This document shows positions 11,262-20,772 of a stretch of DNA of 64,000 nt, piece after piece. This DNA is from Oceanisphaera pacifica. GTDB taxonomy: Bacteria; Pseudomonadota; Gammaproteobacteria; Enterobacterales; Aeromonadaceae. The stretch covers positions 1 to 64,000 of the forward strand of contig NZ_JAGDFX010000006.1 in the NCBI RefSeq assembly GCF_017498065.1. Direction: 5' to 3'. Each line of letters begins with the position of its first letter. Within the stretch, counting starts at the first letter, position 1. The notes beneath the pieces are model-generated. The model worked only from the letters and a program-made list of their open reading frames with translations, did no database searches and had not been told where the DNA came from. The translations under genes and the position numbers were made by a program.

Positions 11262-12734
11262 ATGGACCAGAGCAAACAACCGGATAAAGCCACGCTAACA
11301 CAGATGTTTCGGGCGTTTATTGAACCAGAATATGTCATTAGTGATGAGGAAACCCAGCGCCCCTATGAGTGCGATGGCCTATCTATGTATTGCGAGATGC
11401 CCTTAATTGTTGTGCTTCCCAGTACGGTAGAGCAGGTGCAGGAAGTAATGCGTATTTGTCATCGTTATGGTATTCCGGTGGTAGCGCGCGGTGCAGGTAC
11501 CGGTCTTTGCGCTGGGGCAATGCCTAGTTCTGATGGTGTGTTGCTTTCGTTGGCGCGCTTTAAGCATATTATTGAGATTGATGCATTGGCACGCAGTGCT
11601 CGTTTACAACCAGGAGTACGTAATCTAGCCATTAGTGAAGCAGCAATGGACTACGGTTTATATTATGGTCCAGATCCGTCCTCGCAAATTGCGTGTACTA
11701 TCGGTGGTAATGTGGCGGAGAACTCCGGTGGGGTGCATTGTCTTAAGTATGGTTTAACAGTACATAACTTATTAAAAGTAGAAATGGTGACTGTTGAAGG
11801 AGAGCTGATCAGCATAGGCAGTGAAGGGTTGGACAGTAATGGCATCGATTTACTTGCTTTGATTACCGGTTCAGAGGGATTGTTGGGCGTTATTACTGAA
11901 GTCACAGTCCGGCTACTACCTAGCCCAGAAAAGGCACAGGTTGTTATGGCCACTTTTGACAATGTGCAAACGGCAGGTGATGCCGTAGGTGGTGTAATTG
12001 CTAAGGGCATTATTCCGGCTGGCTTAGAAATGATGGACAGTCACGCCATTGTTGCGGCTGAGGCTTTTGCTCAGGCTGGTTATCCGGTAGATGCTCAGGC
12101 ACTGCTATTGTGTGAGCTTGATGGTATGGCCGCTGAGGTACAGGAACAGATTTCAGAAGTTGAAAAGCTGTTTACTGAGCTGGGCGCAACTTCTACTCGT
12201 GTATCTCAAAGTGAGGCAGAGCGCGCATTGCTGTGGAAAGGTCGTAAGTCTGCTTTTCCGGCTGTAGGTCGGATTTCACCAGATTATTATTGTATGGACG
12301 GAACCATTCCGCGCAGTCAGCTTGCTCATGTACTGACTGAAATGCAGCGGCTTTCTGAACACTATAACCTGAGAGTCGCAAACGTATTCCATGCAGGTGA
12401 TGGCAACCTGCACCCATTAATTTTATTTGATGCGAATGTACCCGGTGAGTTTGAAAAAACAGAAGAGTTTGGCGGCCGTATTCTCGAACTATGTGTAGAA
12501 GTTGGAGGCTGCATTACCGGTGAACATGGGGTTGGCATCGAAAAAATTAGACAAATGACAGTGCAGTTTAATGAGCAGGAACTTAGTCAGTTCTGGGCTA
12601 TTAAACACGCTTTTGATCCCGTTGGCACCCTTAACCCAGGTAAAGGGATCCCTGTGTTAAAACATTGTCAGGAATACCGTGCACTCGATAAACCCAAGGG
12701 TGAGTCAAGGCACCAGCAGGGAGAACATGTATGA
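11262..12734 (+). CDS. glcD: glycolate oxidase subunit GlcD (FAD-linked)
   Basis: A 490-residue flavoprotein of the FAD_binding_4/vanillyl-alcohol-oxidase fold (E. coli GlcD is 499 aa). The N-terminal FAD domain shows VVARGAGTGLCAGAMP and GPDPSSQIACTIGGNVAENSGG. The C-terminal FAD-oxidase domain shows NVFHAGDGNLHPLILFD and GGCITGEHGVGIEK. With GlcE and GlcF it oxidises glycolate (and D-lactate) to glyoxylate and passes electrons to the membrane quinone pool. Its stop overlaps the glcE start by 4 bases (ATGA), showing translational coupling. GlcD is taken as the catalytic subunit. Confidence 0.95.
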   Translation: MDQSKQPDKATLTQMFRAFIEPEYVISDEETQRPYECDGLSMYCEMPLIVVLPSTVEQVQEVMRICHRYGIPVVARGAGTGLCAGAMPSSDGVLLSLARFKHIIEIDALARSARLQPGVRNLAISEAAMDYGLYYGPDPSSQIACTIGGNVAENSGGVHCLKYGLTVHNLLKVEMVTVEGELISIGSEGLDSNGIDLLALITGSEGLLGVITEVTVRLLPSPEKAQVVMATFDNVQTAGDAVGGVIAKGIIPAGLEMMDSHAIVAAEAFAQAGYPVDAQALLLCELDGMAAEVQEQISEVEKLFTELGATSTRVSQSEAERALLWKGRKSAFPAVGRISPDYYCMDGTIPRSQLAHVLTEMQRLSEHYNLRVANVFHAGDGNLHPLILFDANVPGEFEKTEEFGGRILELCVEVGGCITGEHGVGIEKIRQMTVQFNEQELSQFWAIKHAFDPVGTLNPGKGIPVLKHCQEYRALDKPKGESRHQQGEHV

Positions 12735-13789
12735 AAGATATCAGTCATGAGCTGATCGAGCGGGTCAAGCTGGCTCGTACCGACGGGGAAAAATTGCGAA
12801 TTGTAGGCGGCAATAGCAAACACTTTATGGGGCGAGAGCTTGAAGGAGAGCCCATTAGCTTGACCGAGCATAGAGGGATCCTTAGCTATCAGCCAATTGA
12901 GCTGGTGTTAACGGCTAGAGCCGGTACACCACTGGCTGACATTGAGGCTACTTTAGCCGAACAAGGACAGATGCTTGCATTTGAACCCCCATTGTTTGAT
13001 GGGCGAGCCACCCTAGGCGGCACTTTGGCTTGCCACCTATCTGGGCCTAGTCGGCCTTGGAGTGGCTCAATACGAGATCACGTATTGGGTGTTCGCTTGA
13101 TCAATGGACGGGGCGAATCACTGCGCTTTGGTGGCCAAGTGATGAAGAATGTGGCGGGCTACGATGTATCAAGAATGCAGGCTGGGGCAATGGGCACTTT
13201 GGGGATCATTAGTGAAGTGAGCTTAAAAGTTATGCCTCGTCCTGCGGCTACTGTGACGTTAGTACAAGAGATGGATGCTGCGCAGGCTATTGAAGAAATG
13301 AATCGTTTATCAGGTCAACCACGGCCTCTGACTGGTGCTTGCTGGTTTGATAATCATCTTTACTTACGCCTTGCAGGAGCGCGTAGTGCAGTCGATAGCA
13401 CAGTGAGTCAATGGTCCGGTAAGGTGCTAGAAGATGCGGATACTTTGTGGAGAAAACTCGGTGAGCAGCAGCTAGATTATTTTGCTGGTGACTATCCTCT
13501 GTGGCGTTTTTCACTAAATAGTCATGCCCGCCATTTGTTGCCGGAAGAATCTTGGCTGCTTGATTGGGGAGGAAGCCAACGTTGGTTGCGTGGTGACTTC
13601 GCCCGTAGGGAGCTGGAAAGTTTGGCGGAAAGTGCGGGGGGACAGGTAAGCCTCTACCGTGGTGGTGACCGTCAGCAGGAAGTGTTCCATAGCCAGCCTG
13701 AAGCATTGCGGTTATTGCACCAGCGACTTAAAAATGCTTTTGATCCGGACCGAATTTTCAACCCCGGCCGCCTCTATAGCTGGATGTAA
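12731..13789 (+). CDS. glcE: glycolate oxidase FAD-binding subunit GlcE
   Basis: A 352-residue second flavin-binding subunit (E. coli GlcE 350 aa). It has a short FAD_binding_4 domain with RIVGGNSKHFMGR near the N-terminus, FDGRATLGGTLACHLSGPSR around residue 90, and MKNVAGYDVSRMQAGAMGTLG around residue 140. The C-terminus ends with LKNAFDPDRIFNPGRLYSWM, typical of this group. It starts inside the glcD stop codon region and is followed 12 bases later by glcF, so the three subunits are made from one message. Confidence 0.95.
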   Translation: MKDISHELIERVKLARTDGEKLRIVGGNSKHFMGRELEGEPISLTEHRGILSYQPIELVLTARAGTPLADIEATLAEQGQMLAFEPPLFDGRATLGGTLACHLSGPSRPWSGSIRDHVLGVRLINGRGESLRFGGQVMKNVAGYDVSRMQAGAMGTLGIISEVSLKVMPRPAATVTLVQEMDAAQAIEEMNRLSGQPRPLTGACWFDNHLYLRLAGARSAVDSTVSQWSGKVLEDADTLWRKLGEQQLDYFAGDYPLWRFSLNSHARHLLPEESWLLDWGGSQRWLRGDFARRELESLAESAGGQVSLYRGGDRQQEVFHSQPEALRLLHQRLKNAFDPDRIFNPGRLYSWM

Positions 13790-13801
13790 CAGGACGATAT
13801 T

Positions 13802-15013
13802 ATGCGTACACAAATTAATGTTAAATACCTGGACCATCCTGATATCCAGGAAGCAGACTCCATTTTGCGCAGTTGCGTACATTGCGGCTTCTGTACTGCT
13901 ACTTGCCCTACTTATCAGGAGCTGGGCGATGAGCGGGACGGCCCCCGCGGACGTATTTATCTGATTAAGCAGTTGTTAGAAACTGGTGATATTAGCGAGA
14001 AGTCACAAACTCACCTGGATCGCTGTTTGACTTGCCGCAGCTGCGAAACGACTTGTCCTTCTGGTGTAAAGTACGGTCGTTTGGCTGAAATCGGTCGTGG
14101 TATTATGGAAGAGCAGCTAGAGCGACCTTTTAAGCAGAAGTTGGTACGCTGGTTATTGCGTAAGGTACTGCCTTATCCTAGTCGCTTTGGTCCTTTGTTA
14201 CGGCTGGGGCAGTTGGGGCGACCTATACTGCCTGCCGAGTTAAAAGCTAAAGTACCAGCCAAACAGCCTTCACTGGCTTGGCCTCAGTCAAATCATGCTC
14301 GGCGCATGTTGGTACTAGGAGGCTGTGCTCAGTCATCGGCTACACCTAATACTAATGTGATTGCGGCACGGGTACTCGATAAGTTGGGAATAAGCTTGTT
14401 GATGGCACCAGAAGCTGGATGTTGTGGAGCAGTGAGTTATCACCTGTCTGCTCATGAGGAAGGACTGGCGTTTATGCGCCGTAATATTGATGCGTGGTGG
14501 CCCGAAATTGAGGCTGGAGCAGAAGCCATCGTCATTAGTGCTTCTGGCTGTGGTGCCATGGTTAAGGAATATGGGGAAAAGCTCATTAAAGATCCTCAGT
14601 ATGCTGCCAAGGCGAAGCGAGTGAGTGAGTTGGCCAAAGACATTGGAGAGATCTTGGTCAAGGAAGATCTTGCGCAATTGCAACTACAAAACCAAGGTCG
14701 TAAAACGGCGGTACATTGCCCCTGTTCGCTACAGCATGGACAGCAACTTGGCGGGTTAGTTGAGCAAATATTGCAGCAAGCTGGCATTGAGCTGACTCGC
14801 ACCAGAGATGGACACTTATGTTGTGGCTCTGCCGGAACTTACTCGATACAACAGCCAGAGATGAGTCAGAAATTACTGTCTAATAAGCTGGAGGCGTTAA
14901 CTATTGAAAATCCAGAGCAGATAGTCACCGCTAACGTTGGTTGCCAACTTCATCTGGGAAGTAAATCCGAGGTGCCTGTAAAGCATTGGATTGAGTTGTT
15001 AGACCCACGATAA
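13802..15013 (+). CDS. glcF: glycolate oxidase iron-sulfur subunit GlcF
   Basis: A 403-residue subunit (E. coli GlcF 407 aa). Two 4Fe-4S ferredoxin motifs are visible: CVHCGFCTATCPTY (about residue 25) and CLTCRSCETTCPSG (about residue 75). Two CCG domains follow, with GCCGAVSYHLS and LCCGSAGTYSIQQPE. These carry electrons from the flavin subunits to the membrane. It is the last gene of the glcBGDEF run and is followed by a weak terminator hairpin. In E. coli the order is glcDEFGBA, so the genes are rearranged here. Confidence 0.95.
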   Translation: MRTQINVKYLDHPDIQEADSILRSCVHCGFCTATCPTYQELGDERDGPRGRIYLIKQLLETGDISEKSQTHLDRCLTCRSCETTCPSGVKYGRLAEIGRGIMEEQLERPFKQKLVRWLLRKVLPYPSRFGPLLRLGQLGRPILPAELKAKVPAKQPSLAWPQSNHARRMLVLGGCAQSSATPNTNVIAARVLDKLGISLLMAPEAGCCGAVSYHLSAHEEGLAFMRRNIDAWWPEIEAGAEAIVISASGCGAMVKEYGEKLIKDPQYAAKAKRVSELAKDIGEILVKEDLAQLQLQNQGRKTAVHCPCSLQHGQQLGGLVEQILQQAGIELTRTRDGHLCCGSAGTYSIQQPEMSQKLLSNKLEALTIENPEQIVTANVGCQLHLGSKSEVPVKHWIELLDPR

Positions 15014-15067
15014 TTGTGCTGAAGGCGCCTATCGTTAGGTAGTAAATGAACACGGCAGTATTTAAGT

Positions 15068-15105
15068 AAAAAGCCTCCTCGGCATAGTTGGTCGTGGGGG
15101 CTTTT
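15068..15105 (+). terminator. probable terminator after glcF
   Basis: AAAAGCCTCC pairs with GGGGGCTTTT (one G-T pair) around a 17-base loop and ends in TTTT. The long loop makes it weaker than the other terminators in the window. Confidence 0.55.
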
Positions 15106-15238
15106 GACGTCACTTATACTCATAATACCGAATACACTTAATATGTATTCTCTTGTAAGTCGGTCGGATAAAAGAGGAAACCGGTCAGCGCCATGTCTGG
15201 CACTATTCGGGTCGCTGGAGTCGCCCTCTTTGTTCGGC

Positions 15239-15286
15239 TTTTATAGCAAGTCAAGCTGACACCTTTTTAGTACGATTGCTATAAAA
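15239..15286. promoter_or_regulatory. inverted repeat upstream of TRAP operon
   Basis: TTTTATAGCAA (15239-15249) and TTGCTATAAAA (15276-15286) are perfect 11-bp arms with a 26-base spacer. They end 139 bases before dctP. A dimeric regulator site, DNA looping, or a leftover repeat are all possible. Confidence 0.4.
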
Positions 15287-15425
15287 AATAGACTCAAATT
15301 AATCGTTTAAGTCTGATTGCTAATTGACTTGTACAGGCTCTTTATTCCACTATTAACGTTTTCGTCCGTACTTAGTTGGAACCAGATACGGATATACAAG
15401 AGCCAATATTATAAAAGGATTTCTG

Positions 15426-16433
15426 ATGCGTATAAAATCACTGGCGCTTGCCTTGACTGCTGCACTGGGCATAACCGTTAGCACTGCGGCTTTTGCTCAA
15501 GAAACTCGTGAGTTTTCTGTTTCGACCGTGTTATCTGAGGCTTTCCCTTGGGGGCAGGCGGCAGAAAAATGGGCGGAGCTGGTGAACGAGCGCTCTGAGG
15601 GACGACTCACGCTTAAAGTGTATCCTAATGCGCAGTTAGTCTCAGGTGATCAGACTCGTGAGTTTTCAGCTATGCGCAGTGGCTTGATTGATATGGCCGT
15701 GGCTTCCACTATTAACTGGTCGCCGCAAGTACCTGAGTTGAATTTGTTTTCTCTGCCGTTTTTAATGCCTGACGAAGCTGCAATTGATGCTATTACTCAG
15801 GGTGAAGCGGGTAAGAAAATTTTTGCTGCCATCGATAAAAAGGGTGTGAAGCCATTAGCATGGGGTGAAAACGGCTTTCGCGAGCTGTCTAACTCTAAGC
15901 ACCTGATTGATAGCCCAGAAGATGTGCAGGGACTTAAGGTGCGAGTGGTAGGCTCACCATTATTTTTAGATACCTTTAGTACCTTAGGTGCTAACCCGAC
16001 ACAGATGAGCTGGGCGGATGCGAAGCCTGCACTCACCACGGGAGCGATTGACGGCCAAGAAAATCCGTTGTCGGTGTTTGATGTGGCGCGAGTTGATCAA
16101 GTAGGGCAGAACTATTTGACCTTATGGCATTACATGGCCGATCCGCTGGTGTTTGGGGTGAATAAAAAGGTATGGAAGTCGCTACCCCAAGCAGACCGTG
16201 ATTTACTACAACAAGCCGCTGTGGATGCCGGGGCTTGGGAAATAGAAAAGTCGCGCCGCGAACTTACAGAAACCCTAGTCGCGATTAAAGAGCGTGGTGT
16301 TGAAGTGACCGAATTAACTCCTGAACAGCACCAAGCCTTCGTTGATGCTACCGCCGAGGTATATACCAAGTGGACACCGCGTATTGGTGAGCAACTTGTG
16401 AATGAAGCCCAGGCTGCGATTGCTAATCGCTAA
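15426..16433 (+). CDS. dctP: TRAP transporter substrate-binding protein (DctP family)
   Basis: A 335-residue periplasmic binding protein with an N-terminal signal peptide (positively charged start, hydrophobic core, AAFA before QETREF). Family motifs include GLKVRVVGSPLFLDTF with the carboxylate-binding Arg, GANPTQMSWADAKPALTTGAIDGQENPLS, and FGVNKKVW. It should deliver an organic acid to the DctQM membrane complex. The ligand is not readable. Its position next to glcDEF and glcC hints at glycolate, lactate or C4-dicarboxylates. AAGGA lies 6 bases before the ATG. It is separated from dctQ by 78 bases and forms the start of a three-gene operon. Confidence 0.92.
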   Translation: MRIKSLALALTAALGITVSTAAFAQETREFSVSTVLSEAFPWGQAAEKWAELVNERSEGRLTLKVYPNAQLVSGDQTREFSAMRSGLIDMAVASTINWSPQVPELNLFSLPFLMPDEAAIDAITQGEAGKKIFAAIDKKGVKPLAWGENGFRELSNSKHLIDSPEDVQGLKVRVVGSPLFLDTFSTLGANPTQMSWADAKPALTTGAIDGQENPLSVFDVARVDQVGQNYLTLWHYMADPLVFGVNKKVWKSLPQADRDLLQQAAVDAGAWEIEKSRRELTETLVAIKERGVEVTELTPEQHQAFVDATAEVYTKWTPRIGEQLVNEAQAAIANR

Positions 16434-16511
16434 GATGTAAAGCCTCTATGTTAGCTCGGCTACCAGCCGGGCTGCATTATATAAGTTAACCCCCTGTCGA
16501 GAATTACGTTC

Positions 16512-17006
16512 ATGTCTAATATTGCCCCCGACGCCCGGCCTGAGCGCTGGTTGGCGGCCTTCGCCCTACTGGTCATCTGTCTGATCAGTTTGGGTAATGT
16601 GGTGGTGCGCTACACCACGGATGCATCCTTTGCCTTTACTGAAGAGCTTTCAGTTTTTTTATTAGTAGTGGTGACCTTTGCTGGCGCGGCGGTGGCGGCG
16701 CGTCGTCATGTGCACATTCGCATCGAATTAATCGAAGGGCTGTTGCCGGTTCGACTACGGCCGGTGCTATATGTGCTGCAATGGGCGGCTAGCGTCTTGT
16801 TATTAGGCTTAGTGGTGTGGTATGGAGCGCTACTGGCTTGGGAGGAATACAGTTGGGAGTCGTTATCACCGGGATTGGGATACCCTACTTGGATTTATCT
16901 GATTTGGTTACCGGTGTTATGTTTAATCATTATCGGTCGGTTGACGCAGAGCGTGGTAGAGCGCTGTCGCACTTGCCTACAAGCAGGAGGCGAATATGAG
17001 TCCTGA
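16512..17006 (+). CDS. dctQ: TRAP transporter small membrane subunit (DctQ)
   Basis: A 164-residue protein with four hydrophobic segments, as in DctQ subunits. Landmarks are ALLVICLISLGNVVVRYTTD, the FTEELSVFLLVVVTFAGAA segment, RRHVHIRIEL and a Trp-rich C-terminal part (GYPTWIYLIWLP). It bridges the binding protein and the large DctM subunit in the inner membrane. Its end overlaps the dctM start by 11 bases, so translation is coupled. The start is by length; the upstream ribosome site is weak. Confidence 0.9.
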   Translation: MSNIAPDARPERWLAAFALLVICLISLGNVVVRYTTDASFAFTEELSVFLLVVVTFAGAAVAARRHVHIRIELIEGLLPVRLRPVLYVLQWAASVLLLGLVVWYGALLAWEEYSWESLSPGLGYPTWIYLIWLPVLCLIIIGRLTQSVVERCRTCLQAGGEYES

Positions 17007-18300
17007 TCTTTTGATGCTGTTGGTCTTTGCAGGCTCTATGTTGCTGGGGATTCCTGTTGCCTTCGCGCTAGGATTGGGCGGAGCTGCAGGCATTGTGGCT
17101 GGACTATCTCCTGATATGCTGGCGACTTTAGGTACCAATACTTATAACAGCATTGCTAAATATCCGTTAATTGCTATCCCGCTATTTATTCTTACTGGGC
17201 TTATTTTTGAGCGAGCTGGAGTGGCGGCCAGCCTAGTGCGCTTTGCTCAAGCGTTAATCGGTCCACGCCACGGTGGTTTAGGGTTGGTAGTGGTGTTGGT
17301 ATGTTTAATTATGGGCGGTATGAGCGGCTCAGGGCCAGCCGATGCCGCTGCGGTTGCCATGGTGATGCTGCCTAGCATGACCAAAGCTGGTTACCCCAAA
17401 CCTTTTTCGGCGGCCTTAATCGCTTCGGCTTCTTCGACTGCAATATTGATCCCACCATCTATCGCGTTGATCTTGTATTCGATTGTGGTGCCGGGGGTAG
17501 ATTTGCGGGCTCTGTTTGCCGCTGGTTTGTTTCCCGGCTTGCTGGCCGGAATGTCGTTACTGCTGCCGGTATGGTGGTTGGCCAAGCGCCATGGTTGGGA
17601 AGACCCAAAGCACAGCGAACGGCTCGACTTAAAAGAGACTTTTATTAAAGCTTTGCCGGCATTATTTGCCCCAGTGCTTATTTTGGGTGGGTTACGGTCA
17701 GGATTATTTACACCAACCGAAGCTGCGGTGGTGGCAGTAACGTACGGTTTAATCGTTGGCATTTTTGTCTATCGTCAGCTCAGCTTAAAAGACATTTGGG
17801 TCCTATTAGGTGAAGCGGGCATGGTATCTGGCGTGGTGATGATCATCATTTCTCTGGCGGGAATTTTTGCTTGGGCTGGTACCACCTTGGGGACGTTTAC
17901 GTATCTAGCGCAGTCTATGTTGTCGTTATCAGATCAAGGGTGGGTATTATTGCTGCTGATTATGGTGTTGGTGCTGCTGGCGGGTATGTTACTGGATGCT
18001 ATTTCTATTTACTTAATTATCACCCCTGTTTTAATCCCCTTAATGCAACATTTTGGCTGGAACCCTGTCTGGTTTGGGATCTTGCTGGCAATGAACATTG
18101 CTATTGGTCAATTTACGCCGCCGGTGGCCATTAACTTGATGGTGACCACGCAGATTGCAGGTATTCGGTTAGAGAAAACCTTTGGTTGGGCGCTATTTTT
18201 CATGCTCACCATGTTATCGGCCTTGGTGTTAGTGATGCTATTTCCCGGAATCGCACTTTGGTTACCGGAAAAGTTAGGCTACGTGGTTGGCCCTTGGTAA
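16996..18300 (+). CDS. dctM: TRAP transporter large membrane subunit (DctM)
   Basis: A 434-residue permease with about 12 hydrophobic segments, the usual DctM length. Signatures include LLGIPVAFALGLGG near the start, YPLIAIPLFILTGLIFERAG, GGMSGSGPADAAAVAMVMLP, STAILIPPSIALILYS and FGILLAMNIAIGQFTPPVA. It carries out sodium- or proton-driven uptake of the acid bound by DctP. GGAGG lies 5 bases before the ATG inside dctQ. It is the last gene of the operon and is followed by the palindromic element at 18371. Confidence 0.93.
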   Translation: MSPDLLMLLVFAGSMLLGIPVAFALGLGGAAGIVAGLSPDMLATLGTNTYNSIAKYPLIAIPLFILTGLIFERAGVAASLVRFAQALIGPRHGGLGLVVVLVCLIMGGMSGSGPADAAAVAMVMLPSMTKAGYPKPFSAALIASASSTAILIPPSIALILYSIVVPGVDLRALFAAGLFPGLLAGMSLLLPVWWLAKRHGWEDPKHSERLDLKETFIKALPALFAPVLILGGLRSGLFTPTEAAVVAVTYGLIVGIFVYRQLSLKDIWVLLGEAGMVSGVVMIIISLAGIFAWAGTTLGTFTYLAQSMLSLSDQGWVLLLLIMVLVLLAGMLLDAISIYLIITPVLIPLMQHFGWNPVWFGILLAMNIAIGQFTPPVAINLMVTTQIAGIRLEKTFGWALFFMLTMLSALVLVMLFPGIALWLPEKLGYVVGPW

Positions 18301-18370
18301 TACCAATCTGGACACTAGCCGTTCAGATTTAAAAGTAGCGCAGAGCTAACTCTAAGATAAAGTTTTATCT

Positions 18371-18490
18371 GCCACGGAGTACACGGAAAAATAGTGAGCA
18401 GATCTGAAAGGACTCATTTATGGTAAGACTAAACTCAACTCCTAAACGAGGGGGCCTTACCATTAAAAGTTTTTCCGTGTCTTCCGTGGC
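18371..18490. repeat. nested palindromic intergenic element (MITE-like)
   Basis: Outer arms of 21 bases (18371-18391 and 18470-18490) are inverted repeats with two mismatches; the left begins GCCACGGAGTACACGG and the right ends CCGTGTCTTCCGTGGC. Inside, ATGGTAAG (18420-18427) and CTTACCAT (18456-18463) form a second dyad. The element fills the gap between convergent dctM and zntA. No transposase is present. It may also work as a terminator-like structure for both genes. Confidence 0.55.
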
Positions 18491-18524
18491 CACTATTGCT
18501 TTAGCTCTGAATCCCCTCATGTTC

Positions 18525-20723
18525 TCATTTTGCTTTAAATCCCAACAACCTTAATGCATTTAGTGTTACCAGCGCGGTGGCACCCGTGTCGGCTAAAATT
18601 GCCAGCCATAGGCCGGTAATGCCTAAGATACTGGTGACCAAAAAGATGGCCTTTAGCCCTAGCGCCAAGCTAATGTTTTGTCGAATATTACGATTGGCGG
18701 CGCGTGATAATAACACCGCATCTGCCAAGCCGGTTAAGCGACTGTGGGTAAGGGCGGCATCGGCGCTGTCGAGTGCGACATCTGTGCCTTGGCCCATGGC
18801 AATGCCAACGCTTGCCTGCTTAAGAGCGGGCGCATCATTAATGCCATCTCCCACCATGGCCAATGCGCCTGATTGTTCGAGCTGTTGTAGCTGAGTAAGT
18901 TTATCTTGTGGCGATAGCTGGGCTTGATAGTCAATCCCTAGCTGGTCGGCAATACGCTTGGCAGCAGCGTTATGATCGCCAGTTAACATCACACTATGAA
19001 TACCCAGTGCGTTAAGGGCGCTAATGCCTGCTTTGGCATCGGTGCGCAGGGGATCACTTAGCGCAAATAAGGCGGCGAGTTGCTGATTGACCATTAAGGC
19101 GGCCAAGGTGTAACCCTCAGCTTTGAGTTGATGAATGCAAGCTTCTTGCTGGGCTGTTAACTGCGCCTTGGATACATGAGCGGGCGTGCAAATCATTAAG
19201 GGTTGGTTTTGCCATTCACTTTCGATGCCAGCACCGGGCAAGGTACGTTTAAACGCCAGTGATTCAGGCTTAATACCTTGCTCATCGGCGGCGGCCACTA
19301 TGCTTTTCGCTAGGGGATGATGAGAGCCACTTTCTAATGCAGCGGCCAAGCTTAACACTTGTGATTCGCTAAATGGCGGATAGCAAATAAGTTGATGAAG
19401 CTGCGGCTTACCTTGGGTTAAAGTGCCGGTTTTATCAAAGGCCATGGTCTTGGTTTGACCAAGTTGTTCTAGTGCCGCGCCGCCTTTAATTAAAATACCC
19501 ATGCGACTGGCGCTGGCCAATGCCGAGGTGACAGCGGCCGGGGTGGAGATCACTAAGGCGCAAGGGCAACCAATCAGCAATAACACTAGACCGCGATAAA
19601 TCCAAGTTTCCCAGTCTGCAGCCATCAGCAAAGGGGGCATTAAGGCCACTAACGCTGCAGCTAAGATCATGGCTGGGGTATACCAGCGACTAAAGCGTTC
19701 AATAAAGCGGGCTATGGGGGCTTTGTTTGCTTCTGCGGTTTCAATTAAATGTAAAATTTTATCTATGGTGTTATTGCCTTGCTGAGAGGTCACCCGTACT
19801 CGCACTGCCACATCCACTAATAAGCTACCTGCGGTAAGGGTGTCGCCTTGCTGCTTATCAACCGGCACCGACTCCCCCGTTACGGCACTTTCATCAAACG
19901 CGGCCAGTTCACTTAATAAAACACCGTCTACGGGTAAGCGACCACCGGGGTGGACTTCTATTTCGTCATCGGGATTGAGCTGGTTGGCATCTACCGTCAG
20001 TATACCTTGAGCGGTGATTTTGCGTGCTTCATTGGGCACTAGCGCCATTAAAGCACTGACCCCAGAGCGTGCTTTATCGGCGGCGAGACTTTCTAACTGC
20101 TCACCGATCATAAAGAGTAATAACACCATGGCGGCTTCGGCGGTTTCACCCAGCAAGAGAGCCCCGCAAGCCGCGACTGTCATTAAGGTTTCAATAGAAA
20201 AAGGTGAGCCATTACGTGCCAGTCGCCACGCTTTATTACCAATTGGCCATAAGCCCCAAACGGTTGCCAATGTAAAGAGTACAGGGGCTAAAGGTGGCAA
20301 TAGCCACAGGCTAGTACTGGCTAGCAGCAATAAGGTGACTAATATCAAAATGGCGTGATAGCGCTGCCACCAGGGTGTTTTGCGATAATCTGACGTTGCA
20401 GAGGTTTGTTCGCTGAGCGCGGTGAAGCCTATTGCATCAACGGCCTCCTCTACTTGCTGAGCTGTGGTGTCGGCGGATAAGCGTACGTGTAAGCGCTCTG
20501 TAACAAAGCGTACTTCGGCACTGAGTACGCCGGGCAAACGATGCAAGGCGGTCTCTATTTTTGCGGCACAGCTTGGGCAGTCCATGCCTTGAATGCGCCA
20601 AGCGTGAGACGCGCCTGCATGAAATTCATTATTGGTGGCCGCCTGCTCATTGACCTGTGTGATGTCATGATTACAGCAAGACTCAGTATGCTTAGTGTTA
20701 GCGTGATGACTGCACTGTCCCAT
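18525..20723 (-). CDS. zntA: Zn/Cd/Pb-translocating P-type ATPase
   Basis: A 732-residue P1B-type ATPase that exports Zn(II), Cd(II) and Pb(II) from the cytoplasm. The N-terminus has CC at residues 16-17 and a heavy-metal-associated domain with GMDCPSC (Cys49, Cys52). Membrane helix 6 carries the CPC metal site at 386-388. The phosphorylation motif DKTGTLT starts at Asp430 and GDGINDAP lies near residue 635. These are the zntA-type features. The N-terminal His-rich stretch is plausible for metal sensing. It stands alone on the minus strand beside argP. No ZntR-like gene is in the window. Confidence 0.93.
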   Translation of the reverse strand: MGQCSHHANTKHTESCCNHDITQVNEQAATNNEFHAGASHAWRIQGMDCPSCAAKIETALHRLPGVLSAEVRFVTERLHVRLSADTTAQQVEEAVDAIGFTALSEQTSATSDYRKTPWWQRYHAILILVTLLLLASTSLWLLPPLAPVLFTLATVWGLWPIGNKAWRLARNGSPFSIETLMTVAACGALLLGETAEAAMVLLLFMIGEQLESLAADKARSGVSALMALVPNEARKITAQGILTVDANQLNPDDEIEVHPGGRLPVDGVLLSELAAFDESAVTGESVPVDKQQGDTLTAGSLLVDVAVRVRVTSQQGNNTIDKILHLIETAEANKAPIARFIERFSRWYTPAMILAAALVALMPPLLMAADWETWIYRGLVLLLIGCPCALVISTPAAVTSALASASRMGILIKGGAALEQLGQTKTMAFDKTGTLTQGKPQLHQLICYPPFSESQVLSLAAALESGSHHPLAKSIVAAADEQGIKPESLAFKRTLPGAGIESEWQNQPLMICTPAHVSKAQLTAQQEACIHQLKAEGYTLAALMVNQQLAALFALSDPLRTDAKAGISALNALGIHSVMLTGDHNAAAKRIADQLGIDYQAQLSPQDKLTQLQQLEQSGALAMVGDGINDAPALKQASVGIAMGQGTDVALDSADAALTHSRLTGLADAVLLSRAANRNIRQNISLALGLKAIFLVTSILGITGLWLAILADTGATALVTLNALRLLGFKAK

Positions 20724-20772
20724 GTTGTAGCACCTTATTTTAAGTAACTAATTTGAAGTAACTAAAGGCAGC

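Larger units (their letters stand above)
15014..15425. other. 412-base gap between glcF and the TRAP operon
   Basis: Apart from the hairpin at 15068-15105, the gap holds an 11-bp perfect inverted repeat (15239-15249 and 15276-15286), listed separately. No coding frame with family resemblance is seen. The right half is AT-rich and should contain the dctP promoter. Confidence 0.4.

Noticed and set aside
13287..13706. 139-codon minus-strand frame
   Set aside because: It is antisense to glcE and lacks any domain.
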